A stretch of 64,000 nucleotides of DNA from Silicimonas sp. (GTDB taxonomy: Bacteria > Pseudomonadota > Alphaproteobacteria > Rhodobacterales > Rhodobacteraceae), in NCBI GenBank assembly GCA_022824525.1, contig JAJDZT010000143.1:1-64000 (forward strand). The letters are read 5' to 3'. Each line of letters opens with the position of its first letter. Positions within the stretch are counted from its first letter, which is position 1. Shown here in pieces: positions 20,432 through 28,900 of the stretch. A program made the position numbers and the translations under genes. The notes under the pieces are model-generated. The model was not told the origin of the DNA. It did not search any database and worked only from the letters and a program-made list of their open reading frames with translations.

Positions 20432-22594
20432 ATGGGCTCGAATGTTACACCTCAGAATGTTCCCGGAACTGATTTTAGTGATGAACTGAAACCGGGCACT
20501 ACGCTTCTTCATGGTCAGTATGTGATTGAGCAGTTTCTGAACCATGGCGGGTTCGGGATTACTTACCTCGCGAAAGACAGCCTGCATCGCCTTGTTGTGA
20601 TCAAGGAGTGCTTTCCCGAGTCCATGTGCAGCCGAGTCAACTCGACTGTCCGTGTACGATCACGCAATCAGACCGAAACGTTCCGAACCATCGTGGAAAT
20701 GTTTATCGAGGAAGCGCGCAATCTTGCGCGGCTTTCGCACCCCAACATCGTCGGTGTCCATCAAGTCTTCGAAGACAATGACACAGCTTACATGGCGATG
20801 GACTTTGTAGAGGGCCAAGACCTTCTCGCAATTGCCGAAGGTGCGGACACAATCAGTCCGGAAGCACTTGAGAAGATCGTTTTGAAACTCCTCGATGCCG
20901 TAGGCTTCATCCACAAAGAAGGCGTTCTTCACAGAGATATCTCGCCCGACAACGTACTTCTTGGCCGCGACAACGAGCCTGTTCTTATCGACTTTGGGGC
21001 CGCGCGGGACAATGTTTCCCGGGCTGCCAGTTATCTGGCATCAATGCGGACCGTAAAAGACGGGTATTCTCCACAAGAGTTTTACGTCAACTCGTCCGAC
21101 CAACATCCATCGAGCGACCTCTATTCTCTTGCTGCATCCCTGTATCACGTGATGAGCAAGCAGCTTCCGGTGAGCGCACAAACACGAATGATGGCGATTG
21201 CTGGAGGGGATGACGACCCATATACTTCGATCAAAGAACTCGTTTCCGGTTACTCGGAACCGTTCCTTGACGCGATCGATCAGGCCTTGCGGGTTTTCCC
21301 AAAAGACCGACTACAATCCGCAGCCGAATGGCGCGCAATGATAGGTGGCCGTCATCAAGTCGAACAGACTCGAGGCGTTTCACGCCCAACCCTGGCGGCG
21401 GAAAACGGGAACGTCCTTGAGCAGTTTGACGCGCCCGAAACGGCAACTGTCGCCCCTCCCGAGCCGGCACTTGCGCCGCGCACGGTGCGCCCCAAGTCAG
21501 CAGCGCATATGCCGCGCGGCAAAGACGATCACGAAATAAGCCAATCGCTGCGCGACGCAAAGGTGATTGGTGGTTCGTCAGGGAAAGGATTGTATTTTGG
21601 CGTGGCCGCGGTTGCTCTTCTTGCGGCAGCTGGTGGCGCGTTCTTCCTTACTGGTAATGAGAGTTCGCCGGAAGCCAGCCCTACAGCCGCTGCGACACCC
21701 GAAGTTGCTCCGGCAATTGAGGCGCCCCCGACGACCGTTGCGTCGAACGAATCCCGAAAGCCGGAGCAGGTTCCGTTCTTTCTTGCTGACTCTTCAGATG
21801 GGGACGTCAGTGTGACGTCTGCGAACGGCACATTGGCGTCCGGAGGTACTCCTGCTGCGCCAACGTTGCCCGCGGCAACCGACCAAACGACGTCGTCCGG
21901 TAGCAATACGAGTTTTGCCGATATTCTTTCCGGCGACACCCAGGCGCAGACCGAAACGGCAAATGTCACCACCGATCCTTCTCCGGTCATTCCACAACCG
22001 GCAACGACTGCCGCCGTTGAGATCGCGCCGGTGATTACCGGCAAAGCTGTTCGCTTCTCTGTGGAGGCCGATACCTCCGATCCGACGTTGATCGCAGCGG
22101 TTTCTGGCCCCATGGCGGAAGTTCTGGAACCAGGACAGCGCGTTTTGTCCGTGAACGGCTTTCCAATCGAAGCGCTCGCCGACTTCCAGCGCGTCGTACA
22201 AGCGACATCTGATTACGATGTCGGCGATGCAGTGGAGATCACGCTTGGCATACAGGACCCGAACACGTCCGATACGTTCGTCCGCAGTGTGGAGTTGCTT
22301 GGTGTCCGTCAAACGATGCTGCTCAACGGCACGGAATTCGAAACCGCGCGTGAGGGCGAGGCCTGGACAACGCTTGTCACCGCAGGCTCGGGAAATGCAG
22401 AGACCGATCTTCAGCGCGGGGATCGTATCGTTGCATTGATGCCGGACAATGAAGTCATTGAAGGTGAGGATGGGTTTTCTCGAGTACTCCAGAGAGAGCT
22501 GGATGAAGGCACAACTCAGTTCAACTTCGCCGTCCTTCGCGATGGCGAGATGTGGCTCGCAGGGATGCGATACGCAGCGGGGGCCGGAAACTAG
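20432..22594 (+). CDS. Transmembrane Ser/Thr protein kinase with PDZ-like C-terminal domain (kinase 2)
   Basis: The 720-residue paralogue of kinase 1 has the same order: a kinase domain with NHGGFGITYLAKDS, Lys58 (VVIKECFP), Asp169 in HRDISPDN and Asp187 in IDFGAAR; one transmembrane helix at about 386-407; a linker rich in Ala, Thr and Pro; and a C-terminal periplasmic region with PDZ-like units (VLEPGQRVLSVNGFPI, LQRGDRIVALMPDN). Both kinases share the sequence KDGYSPQEFY in the activation segment and the closing pattern FAV-RDGE-W. ATG 20432 is favoured over GTG 20420; neither has a strong ribosome binding site. A terminator follows 52 bp after the stop. Confidence 0.92.
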   Translation: MGSNVTPQNVPGTDFSDELKPGTTLLHGQYVIEQFLNHGGFGITYLAKDSLHRLVVIKECFPESMCSRVNSTVRVRSRNQTETFRTIVEMFIEEARNLARLSHPNIVGVHQVFEDNDTAYMAMDFVEGQDLLAIAEGADTISPEALEKIVLKLLDAVGFIHKEGVLHRDISPDNVLLGRDNEPVLIDFGAARDNVSRAASYLASMRTVKDGYSPQEFYVNSSDQHPSSDLYSLAASLYHVMSKQLPVSAQTRMMAIAGGDDDPYTSIKELVSGYSEPFLDAIDQALRVFPKDRLQSAAEWRAMIGGRHQVEQTRGVSRPTLAAENGNVLEQFDAPETATVAPPEPALAPRTVRPKSAAHMPRGKDDHEISQSLRDAKVIGGSSGKGLYFGVAAVALLAAAGGAFFLTGNESSPEASPTAAATPEVAPAIEAPPTTVASNESRKPEQVPFFLADSSDGDVSVTSANGTLASGGTPAAPTLPAATDQTTSSGSNTSFADILSGDTQAQTETANVTTDPSPVIPQPATTAAVEIAPVITGKAVRFSVEADTSDPTLIAAVSGPMAEVLEPGQRVLSVNGFPIEALADFQRVVQATSDYDVGDAVEITLGIQDPNTSDTFVRSVELLGVRQTMLLNGTEFETAREGEAWTTLVTAGSGNAETDLQRGDRIVALMPDNEVIEGEDGFSRVLQRELDEGTTQFNFAVLRDGEMWLAGMRYAAGAGN

Positions 22595-22646
22595 AGCTTA
22601 GTTTCAGCCCGTCATCGCGGCCGTTGGAGCAAGTTGGACCACAACA

Positions 22647-22681
22647 AGAAACGCAGCACTTCTGCTGCGTTTCTCGCTTTT
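22647..22681 (+). terminator. Rho-independent terminator after kinase 2
   Basis: A perfect 12-bp inverted repeat, AGAAACGCAGCA (22647-22658) and TGCTGCGTTTCT (22663-22674), encloses a CTTC loop and is followed by cgctttt. It ends the kinase 2 transcript, so the next gene needs its own promoter. Confidence 0.85.
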
Positions 22682-22976
22682 CAGGGATACTGCCAAAAAC
22701 GCTTTCAACAATGTGTTTTCGTTTTGCGACGTCGCGCGGTTGAAGGCTACTCTCATATGACTATTTTGAGGCGTCAAAGAAAAATTCTTCTCACATGAAT
22801 CCAAAAAACTTAATATTCTCATGTGCTTCCTGCTTCAGTCCAAATTGATTAAGAAAATTTAAATTTGATTTTCTAAAACCCAGATTTGAACACAATTTCC
22901 GCTAAATTTCCCGGTTTGTTTCCATCAGGAATTTGGGATGGGCCTTAGGGTCCGAAGACTACTTGGAGTGGAAATC
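22682..22976. promoter_or_regulatory. AT-rich promoter region of the PstS-like/OmpA gene with repeated TCAYATGA-like motifs
   Basis: No gene is seen in this stretch, which is much richer in A+T than its surroundings. It holds three related motifs: TCATATGA (22753-22760, a palindrome), TCACATGA (22791-22798) and, inverted, TCATGTGC (22819-22826). An inverted repeat AGAAAAT...ATTTTCT (22852-22858 and 22868-22874) lies further down. These could be binding sites for one regulator. The promoter itself is not placed. Confidence 0.4.
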
Positions 22977-24572
22977 GTGGTAAACAGACTGGCAAGTCAC
23001 TTGAAGACAACTGCGGCCGGTATCGCGCTTGCGTCGGGGCTTATGTTCTCGACTGCGGCGGTCGCAGATCAAGTCACGCTGAAATCAGCTGACGGCACCG
23101 TTAACTTGGTCGGCGAATTCGTCGACTTCAAGGATGACAACTACATCATCCGGACAGCTCTCGGCGATCTGCGTATCAGCGCAAGCCGGGTTCGCTGTGA
23201 AGGCGCGGCGTGTCCGCAGTTCGATTCCGTGGAAGCCGACGTGGCTATCGCCGGTTCGGACGCGATCGGCCTTGGCATGATGCCGCTTCTCATGACAGGC
23301 TTCGCAGCCTCCATGGACGCTGACGCCGAACTAACCAACACCGGTGACGGTCAAACGCTGGCCACGCTCATCGGCGACGGCGGTTTTGGCGACGAGATCG
23401 GGTCCTACCTCGTTTCGGCAACGAACGACAACGACGCGTTCAATGCACTGCTTGAGGGCTCCGCGAAGGTCGGAATGTCCTCGCGTCGGATCACGAAAGA
23501 AGAAGCTCGCGAGCTTCGCGCAGCTGGCGCGGGCAACATGGTCAGCCCGAACCAGGAGCGGATCGTAGCTGTCGACAGCATGGTTATCGTGACGCATCCT
23601 TCGAACAACGTCGAACAGCTCACGATTGATCAGCTGCGCGGTGTTTTCTCAGGTCAGATCACGAACTGGCGTGAACTTGGCGGACCAAACCGTCCGATCA
23701 ACGTTGTCGCCCGCGAGAAGGACTCGGCCAGCTACGACTTCTTCATGTCCTACCTGTTCGGTGACGAGAAGCCGAACGCTCTGCCGCAAGCTATCGCGGA
23801 AGACGACCAGGAAATGTCGAACGTTGTTTATCTTGACCGCAACGCCATCGGCTACGTCGGTTACGCTTTCCAGCGTGGCGCCAAGCCGGTGACGCTGGTC
23901 AACGAGTGCGGCATCGCAGCGGCACCAGACGCATTCTCCGCAAAAACGGAAGAGTACGCTCTGAACCGCCGGATGTACCTCTACAACCGTGCTGACAATC
24001 TTGATGAAGCCAGCAAGGCGTTCCTTGACTTTGTTGTCTCGGAAGACGCTGACGGCGTGATCGGCAAGTCGGGCTTTATCGACCTTGGCATCACGCGTCG
24101 CGAGCAATCGCTCGATGATGGCCGCGCCAAGGCTCTTGCTGCAGAAGCTGCTGCATACGACGCAGGTTTCGAAAGCAGCGTCATGCAGGAAATGCTTGCT
24201 GAAATGCCGAAGCATGATCGTCTCTCGACGACCTTCCGCTTCCGCACTGGCTCGTCCAAGCTGGACGAACGCGGCATGCTCGACCTTCAGCGTCTCGTGG
24301 AATATCTTGAGGATGTTCCAAGCGGCACTGAAGTGACGTTCGTAGGCTTCACCGACGATGTCGGCGCCTTTGAAGCAAACCGTCGCCTGTCCTTCGGTCG
24401 TGCCGGCTCCGTTCTGGATGAGGTTCGTAGCGCGTCTGGCGGCCGTCTCGACCACGTCGAGTTCAAGACAGCTGGCTTCGGTGAGGTTGCACCTTCGGCC
24501 TGCAACATCTCGGATCGCGGCAAGTCCATCAACCGCCGGGTTGAGGTGTGGATTTCTGACTCCACAACCTGA
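22977..24572 (+). CDS. Exported PstS-like solute-binding domain fused to an OmpA peptidoglycan-binding domain
   Basis: The 531-residue protein begins at GTG 22977 (GGAG about 9 bases upstream) with a signal peptide ending TAAVA-DQVTLK. A small N-terminal domain (DGTVNLVGEFVDFKDDNY) is followed by a type 2 periplasmic-binding fold like PstS (IAGSDAIGLGMMPLL near 90, SSRRITKEEARELR, the QLRGVFSGQITNWRELGG block and RNAIGYVGYAF). The last 130 residues are an OmpA domain (TTFRFRTGSSKLDERG, FVGFTDDVGAFEANRRLS, NRRVEVWI). The binding part may sense phosphate or another anion while the tail holds peptidoglycan. It lies next to the kinases and the PilJ-type gene. Confidence 0.91.
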   Translation: MVNRLASHLKTTAAGIALASGLMFSTAAVADQVTLKSADGTVNLVGEFVDFKDDNYIIRTALGDLRISASRVRCEGAACPQFDSVEADVAIAGSDAIGLGMMPLLMTGFAASMDADAELTNTGDGQTLATLIGDGGFGDEIGSYLVSATNDNDAFNALLEGSAKVGMSSRRITKEEARELRAAGAGNMVSPNQERIVAVDSMVIVTHPSNNVEQLTIDQLRGVFSGQITNWRELGGPNRPINVVAREKDSASYDFFMSYLFGDEKPNALPQAIAEDDQEMSNVVYLDRNAIGYVGYAFQRGAKPVTLVNECGIAAAPDAFSAKTEEYALNRRMYLYNRADNLDEASKAFLDFVVSEDADGVIGKSGFIDLGITRREQSLDDGRAKALAAEAAAYDAGFESSVMQEMLAEMPKHDRLSTTFRFRTGSSKLDERGMLDLQRLVEYLEDVPSGTEVTFVGFTDDVGAFEANRRLSFGRAGSVLDEVRSASGGRLDHVEFKTAGFGEVAPSACNISDRGKSINRRVEVWISDSTT

Positions 24573-24583
24573 CTTGAATGCGG

Positions 24584-24605
24584 TGTCTGCTCTTCGGAGC
24601 AGGCA
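24584..24605 (+). other. UUCG-tetraloop hairpin between two sensor genes
   Basis: TGTCTGCTC-TTCG-GAGCAGGCA forms a 9-bp stem (one G-T pair) closed by the very stable UUCG tetraloop, 11 bp after the PstS-like/OmpA stop. There is no following T-run, so it is more likely a 3'-end stabiliser or partial attenuator within an operon than a full terminator. Confidence 0.5.
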
Positions 24606-24697
24606 TCGCCAAACGCGTATTTGTGCGAGTGCAGTCATCGATCAGTTCCAGATTCGAATAGCTGCACTCGTCGCTTGAGAATTTACAGGATCCAGAG

Positions 24698-26119
24698 ATG
24701 AGAACCCAAACCAACCTTAAAAAGAAGCTCTGCTTTGTAGCTGCCGTTTGCGCCGGCTTGCTCGCACAACCAAGTGTGACCCCGGCGATGGCAGAAGAAG
24801 CATTCGACGGCTCTAAAGCCCGCGTGAACCTTTCCAGCAAGCTGCGTATGATCACACAGCAAGTTGGGTCAGCAAGCTGCCGCCTGAACGCAGGCATTGG
24901 TTCCGACGCAGCGATCGCAGAACTGAGTTTTGCGCGCGATGAGTTCAACACGATCATGAATGGCCTGGAGAACGGCAGTCTTGCACTGGGCATTCCCTCC
25001 GCCGAACGCAGCCGCGTCGTTCTGACCTCTCTGCAGGCTGTGCAGGAGGCATGGGAGCCAATTGACGCTGCCGTCGAAACGCTGATCACCAATGGTGCCG
25101 GCAAGGTGCGTGCTGCCGAGATTATCGCGGCGGACAATATGAACCTCCTTGACGCCACGAACATTCTCGCTTCCGACGTGTCCGGTCGTTATTCGAACCC
25201 GCACGAACTGACGCAGGCCGACGCGATGGCTTTGAACATCGCCGGACGTCAGCCAATGCTCGGACATCAGATCGCCAAGGAAGTTTGCGGAATCGTTACG
25301 GCACAGGATGCGTCTGCTACCGAAAATCTGGGCCGTAGCCTTGATATGTATTCGGTGTCTCTGAACGCGTTGCGCGACGGCATGCTCGACGCGGGTGTAA
25401 ACCCACCGCCGAACGACGTCATCAAGGAAGAGCTGGCATCAGTCAGCGAGACTTGGCAGTCCAGCAAGCCAATTCTTGATGCGATCCGCGGCGGCATGAA
25501 GCCGACCGCCGAGAACGTCGAGGCTCTGGCTGGTGTGTCTTCTGCGCTCATGACGGACATGGACAACGTTGTCACATTGTACATGCTGGCCACGCCTGGC
25601 CAAGAAGACGTCTATCGCGTCCCGCTGCGCGCCTATGCTGAACAGCAGTTGAGCAAATGGCTGGAAAACGATGAGTTGATCGATGCTGTGAAAAAGCAGA
25701 ACAAGGCCCACGAAAATCTGACACAAGCCGACATCGACCAGCTTGACCTTGACTGGCGCGCCCAGCGCAAGGAACCGAACAAGCCTTTGATCGATGATCT
25801 GCTGGGCCGGTCGGCTTCTAGTTGGCTTCGCGCTCAGCAAGCTGAAACGGCAAGCTTCGTGACTGAGGTTTTCGCGATGGACAACCACGGTCTGAATGTT
25901 GCCCAAAGCGTCGAGACTTCTGACTACTGGCAAGGTGACGAAGCCAAGTGGAAGCAAACGTACGGCAATGGTAGCGGCGACATCCACATCAGCGAGGTGG
26001 AGTACGACGAGAGCACCGGTTCGTACCAAAGCCAGGTATCGATGCCGATCAAGGATCCCGCGACCGGCGAGCTGATTGGTGCGATTACCTTTGGTGTAAA
26101 CGTCCAGTCGCTTCTCTAA
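24698..26119 (+). CDS. Exported tandem PilJ-type sensor protein with C-terminal Cache-like domain
   Basis: The 473-residue protein has a signal peptide (CFVAAVCAGLLAQPSVTPAMA-EE) and then two four-helix PilJ/NarX-type sensor repeats: one starts LSSKLRMITQQVGSASCRLN (about 45-64), the other LNIAGRQPMLGHQIAKEVC (about 178-196). The C-terminal 120 residues resemble a Cache/PDC sensor domain (MDNHGLNVAQSVETSDYWQG, VSMPIKDPATGELIGAITFG). Unlike chemoreceptors and NarX, it has no transmembrane helix or cytoplasmic output domain, so it should act as a soluble periplasmic sensor that signals through a partner. A strong terminator follows. Confidence 0.89.
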   Translation: MRTQTNLKKKLCFVAAVCAGLLAQPSVTPAMAEEAFDGSKARVNLSSKLRMITQQVGSASCRLNAGIGSDAAIAELSFARDEFNTIMNGLENGSLALGIPSAERSRVVLTSLQAVQEAWEPIDAAVETLITNGAGKVRAAEIIAADNMNLLDATNILASDVSGRYSNPHELTQADAMALNIAGRQPMLGHQIAKEVCGIVTAQDASATENLGRSLDMYSVSLNALRDGMLDAGVNPPPNDVIKEELASVSETWQSSKPILDAIRGGMKPTAENVEALAGVSSALMTDMDNVVTLYMLATPGQEDVYRVPLRAYAEQQLSKWLENDELIDAVKKQNKAHENLTQADIDQLDLDWRAQRKEPNKPLIDDLLGRSASSWLRAQQAETASFVTEVFAMDNHGLNVAQSVETSDYWQGDEAKWKQTYGNGSGDIHISEVEYDESTGSYQSQVSMPIKDPATGELIGAITFGVNVQSLL

Positions 26120-26139
26120 GAACTCTTCAAACAAGTGGA

Positions 26140-26173
26140 GGGCCACGCCTGTAATCAGGCGTGGCCCTTTTCT
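26140..26173 (+). terminator. Rho-independent terminator closing the signalling locus
   Basis: GGGCCACGCCTG (26140-26151) and CAGGCGTGGCCC (26156-26167) form a perfect 12-bp stem with a TAAT loop and a TTTTCT tail. It lies 20 bp after the PilJ-type gene and separates the signalling locus from the sugar transport operon. Confidence 0.95.
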
Positions 26174-26334
26174 ATTCTGAGCCTGTATGTCCGCGGATTA
26201 GCTTGATCTGCGGCAGCGCACCCGATCTGCCCGTCAACTGAGCTTGGCGTCTGGCCATCTCAGAGATGCGCAGAGCCGACCTTTTTCAAAGCACCGCAAA
26301 ACCCACAATTGGTTGGAGGAAAACTTTTTCTTGC

Positions 26335-26348
26335 CGAAACCGGTTTCG
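26335..26348. promoter_or_regulatory. Likely LacI-family operator upstream of the regulator gene
   Basis: CGAAACCGGTTTCG is a perfect 14-bp palindrome with a central CG, the usual form of LacI/GalR-family operators. It starts 45 bp before the regulator start and overlaps the spacer of a possible weak promoter (TTGCCG at 26332, TTTTAT at 26356). Repressor binding here would give autoregulation and control of the transport operon. Confidence 0.75.
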
Positions 26349-26379
26349 TAACTGATTTTATGATTCGGGAGGACAATCC

Positions 26380-27477
26380 GTGAAAGCAGCGCCGGGCATT
26401 GAAGTGTCGCCGAGTGCGGATCGCGTGACGATTTCAGACGTCGCCGATGCTTTGGGGCTGACGAAAGGCACGGTTTCCCGAGCGCTAAACAATTATCCCG
26501 ACATATCTGATGCGACGCGGCAAAGAGTTGCGCGGACCGCAGAATCAATGGGCTATCGACCACTTGCCCATGCGCAGGCAATCCGCACGGGACGATCGCG
26601 CGCCATCGGATTGGTCCTGCAGACCGATGTCGCAGGAGCGCAGCGCCCTTTTCTCTCGGATTTCCTCGCCGGTGTATCGAATGCGGCAAGTGACGCTTCA
26701 TGGACACTAACCGTGGCGATGTCGAGCGGTGGCAACGAGATGCTCGCAACCATGCGAAGGTTAATCGAGGAACGGAAAGCGGACGGCTTCATCGTACCAA
26801 GAACACTTGCCGAAGATGCGCGCGCTACACTGTTGAACAGCCTAAAGGTCCCCTTCGTTCTTTATGGGCGGCTGAGAGAAATCGGAGACTGTGCCTGGTT
26901 CGATATTCTTGGCGAAGAAGCAATGCGAAAGGCTGTGGCTCGGCTTGCCGGGCAAGGGCATTCGCGAATTGGATTCGTAAACGGCGGCATGGAGTACAAC
27001 TTCAGCTATCTGCGCGAGGAAGGTTTCCGCGTCGGCATGCAAGAAGCAGGCCTCAAAGTTGACGAGAACCTCGTCGTAAATGGAGCGATGACGCGAGAGG
27101 TAGGTCGGGACAAGGTCGTGGAGCTTTTGGCGCACGACAAGCCCCCGACGGCCGTGCTTTTCGCCGTAGATATGGCCGCTCTTGGGGCTTACGACGCGGC
27201 CGAAGCGATCGGGTTGCAGATCGGCCAGGATCTGTCGGTCATTTCGTACGACGGCATCCCTGAATGCGCGTGGGTCCGACCAAAACTCACCAGCTTTCGT
27301 GTCGACAGCAAGATGGCCGGAGGACGCCTCGCGGAACTCTTGATCAGACATGTACGTGGGGAGCATCCCTCCACGCTGCGAGAAACGGCTCACGCGATGC
27401 TATGGCCAGGTGGGTCTGATGGTCCCCCGCGCCTAACAACAGAGGAACTCGCCAACCGCGTCGCGGGGGCGATTTGA
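26380..27477 (+). CDS. LacI-family transcriptional regulator of the sugar ABC operon
   Basis: The 365-residue protein starts at GTG 26380 with GGGAGG upstream. It has the LacI helix-turn-helix (VTISDVADALGLTKGTVSRALN, split here as residues about 18-39, then YPDISDATRQRV) and the hinge helix, followed by a periplasmic-binding-like effector domain (RAIGLVLQTD, ARLAGQGHSRIGFVNG, VISYDGIPE). It resembles AglR-type regulators of alpha-glucoside uptake. The palindrome at 26335 is the probable site. Its gene is 31 bp upstream of the binding-protein gene, so it may lead the operon. Confidence 0.93.
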   Translation: MKAAPGIEVSPSADRVTISDVADALGLTKGTVSRALNNYPDISDATRQRVARTAESMGYRPLAHAQAIRTGRSRAIGLVLQTDVAGAQRPFLSDFLAGVSNAASDASWTLTVAMSSGGNEMLATMRRLIEERKADGFIVPRTLAEDARATLLNSLKVPFVLYGRLREIGDCAWFDILGEEAMRKAVARLAGQGHSRIGFVNGGMEYNFSYLREEGFRVGMQEAGLKVDENLVVNGAMTREVGRDKVVELLAHDKPPTAVLFAVDMAALGAYDAAEAIGLQIGQDLSVISYDGIPECAWVRPKLTSFRVDSKMAGGRLAELLIRHVRGEHPSTLRETAHAMLWPGGSDGPPRLTTEELANRVAGAI

Positions 27478-27508
27478 GAAACTCTTGTCAATCATTGGGA
27501 GGACAAAA

Positions 27509-28843
27509 ATGACAAGACTGATGACAACAACGGCCCTGGGCCTGATGCTGGTGGCATCGACCGCCTCTGCGGACATCCGATTCTGGACCACGGAAAACCA
27601 GCCTGAACGACTTGCGAAACAAGAAGAAATGGCGGCGGCTTTCCAAGCTGAAACTGGTGTTGCCGTTGAAGTGATCCCGGTCGAAGAATCTGATCTGGGC
27701 ACGCGCGCGACTGCCGCATTTGCAGCTGGCGACCTTCCGGACGTGATTTACTACCCACTCCAGTACGCTCTGCCTTGGACAGAGGCTGGCATTCTCGATG
27801 CTGAAGCTGCAACCGAAGTTGTGAACGGCTTGGGTGTCGACACATTTGCACCAGGCCCGCTTTCGATGGCAGCAACCGAGGATGGTTGGGCCGGCGTGCC
27901 TGTCGACGGCTGGACACAGATGATCGTCTACCGGAAAGATCTTTTCGAAGCGAACGGCCTGGAAGCACCCAACAGTTTTGCAAACGTGCTGGCAGCGATT
28001 GAAAAACTGCACAACCCGCCAGAGATGTTTGGGTTCGTTGCGCCGACCAAGGTGGACGAAGGCTACATGAGCCAGGTTCTGGAACACATCCTTCTTGCAA
28101 ATGGTGTGTCTCCGGTGAACGAAGGAGGCTTCGCGCCGCTTGACGAAGCCAAAACGACCGAAGTGCTCGACTTCTACAAGGCCATCGCCGAAGCTTCGCC
28201 TCCGGGTGAGCTTTACTGGGATCAGTCGCGGACGGTCTATTTCGCTGGCCAAACCGCAATGATCATCTGGTCGCCCTTCATTCTTGATGAACTGGCGGGT
28301 CTTCGCGACAGCGCGCCGCCAACCATCAATGACGACCCGATGACGCGCGATCTGGCCGCAGCAACCGGCATCGTGACCAATTTTGCTGGCCCATCGAACT
28401 CCGATGGCGCGGCTTGGGCCGACTCGCGTTACTTCGGGATTACGGCTGACGCCGACATCGACGATGCACAGGCGTTTGTTCAGTACGCGATGGACGCTGG
28501 CTACACAGACACGCTTGCCATCGCACCGGAAGGCAAGTTCCCGATCCGGCGTGGCACGGCCGACAACCCGGAACAATTCGTTGAGGCTTGGTCCAAGCTC
28601 GACGTTGGGGTCGACCGCAAAGCGCCGCTCGGTGACCTTTATGCTCCTGAGATGATTTCGGAGATTGTCGGCGGACTCGACGTTGCCAAGCGCTGGGGTG
28701 TTGAGGAAGGGCAACTGGCTGCGGCATCCAAGATGATCAACAGCCAAGTCATCAACCGCGTCTTCCGCGAGTACTTCGACGGCCAGATCTCGGCGGCTGA
28801 CGCTGTCGCGAAGATGAACGACGAACTGGGCGCTATCGAGTGA
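27509..28843 (+). CDS. Sugar ABC transporter, periplasmic binding protein
   Basis: The 444-residue protein begins at ATG 27509 with GGGAGGA upstream. A signal peptide (TTTALGLMLVASTASA) precedes an extracellular-solute-binding family 1 fold: IRFWTTENQPERLAKQEEM at the mature N-terminus, AGDLPDVIYYPLQYA, DGWTQMIVYRKDLFEANGL, and a C-terminal WGVEEGQLAAASKMINSQV. Such proteins deliver oligosaccharides or glycosides to MalFG-type permeases. The layout resembles AglE/GgtB types. The ligand cannot be read from sequence; the linked hydrolase points to a glycoside. Confidence 0.93.
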   Translation: MTRLMTTTALGLMLVASTASADIRFWTTENQPERLAKQEEMAAAFQAETGVAVEVIPVEESDLGTRATAAFAAGDLPDVIYYPLQYALPWTEAGILDAEAATEVVNGLGVDTFAPGPLSMAATEDGWAGVPVDGWTQMIVYRKDLFEANGLEAPNSFANVLAAIEKLHNPPEMFGFVAPTKVDEGYMSQVLEHILLANGVSPVNEGGFAPLDEAKTTEVLDFYKAIAEASPPGELYWDQSRTVYFAGQTAMIIWSPFILDELAGLRDSAPPTINDDPMTRDLAAATGIVTNFAGPSNSDGAAWADSRYFGITADADIDDAQAFVQYAMDAGYTDTLAIAPEGKFPIRRGTADNPEQFVEAWSKLDVGVDRKAPLGDLYAPEMISEIVGGLDVAKRWGVEEGQLAAASKMINSQVINRVFREYFDGQISAADAVAKMNDELGAIE

Positions 28844-28900
28844 CCACTTGATCCGGGGCGGGCCGTGGCCCGCCCCGGAATGTCGCAAGAGGGCTTTCAC

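Noticed and set aside
14019..26119. Type VI secretion regulatory cluster (PpkA/PppA/Fha)
   Set aside because: Kinase, phosphatase and FHA are present, but no tss/tag structural genes occur in the window, and the other partners (PstS-like/OmpA, PilJ-Cache, pseudo-dynamin) do not belong to that system.
27488..28900. Minus-strand open frame of 470 residues
   Set aside because: It mirrors the sugar-binding protein gene, which has a signal peptide, ribosome binding site and family motifs; the antisense product is rich in Arg, His and Cys as expected of a shadow.
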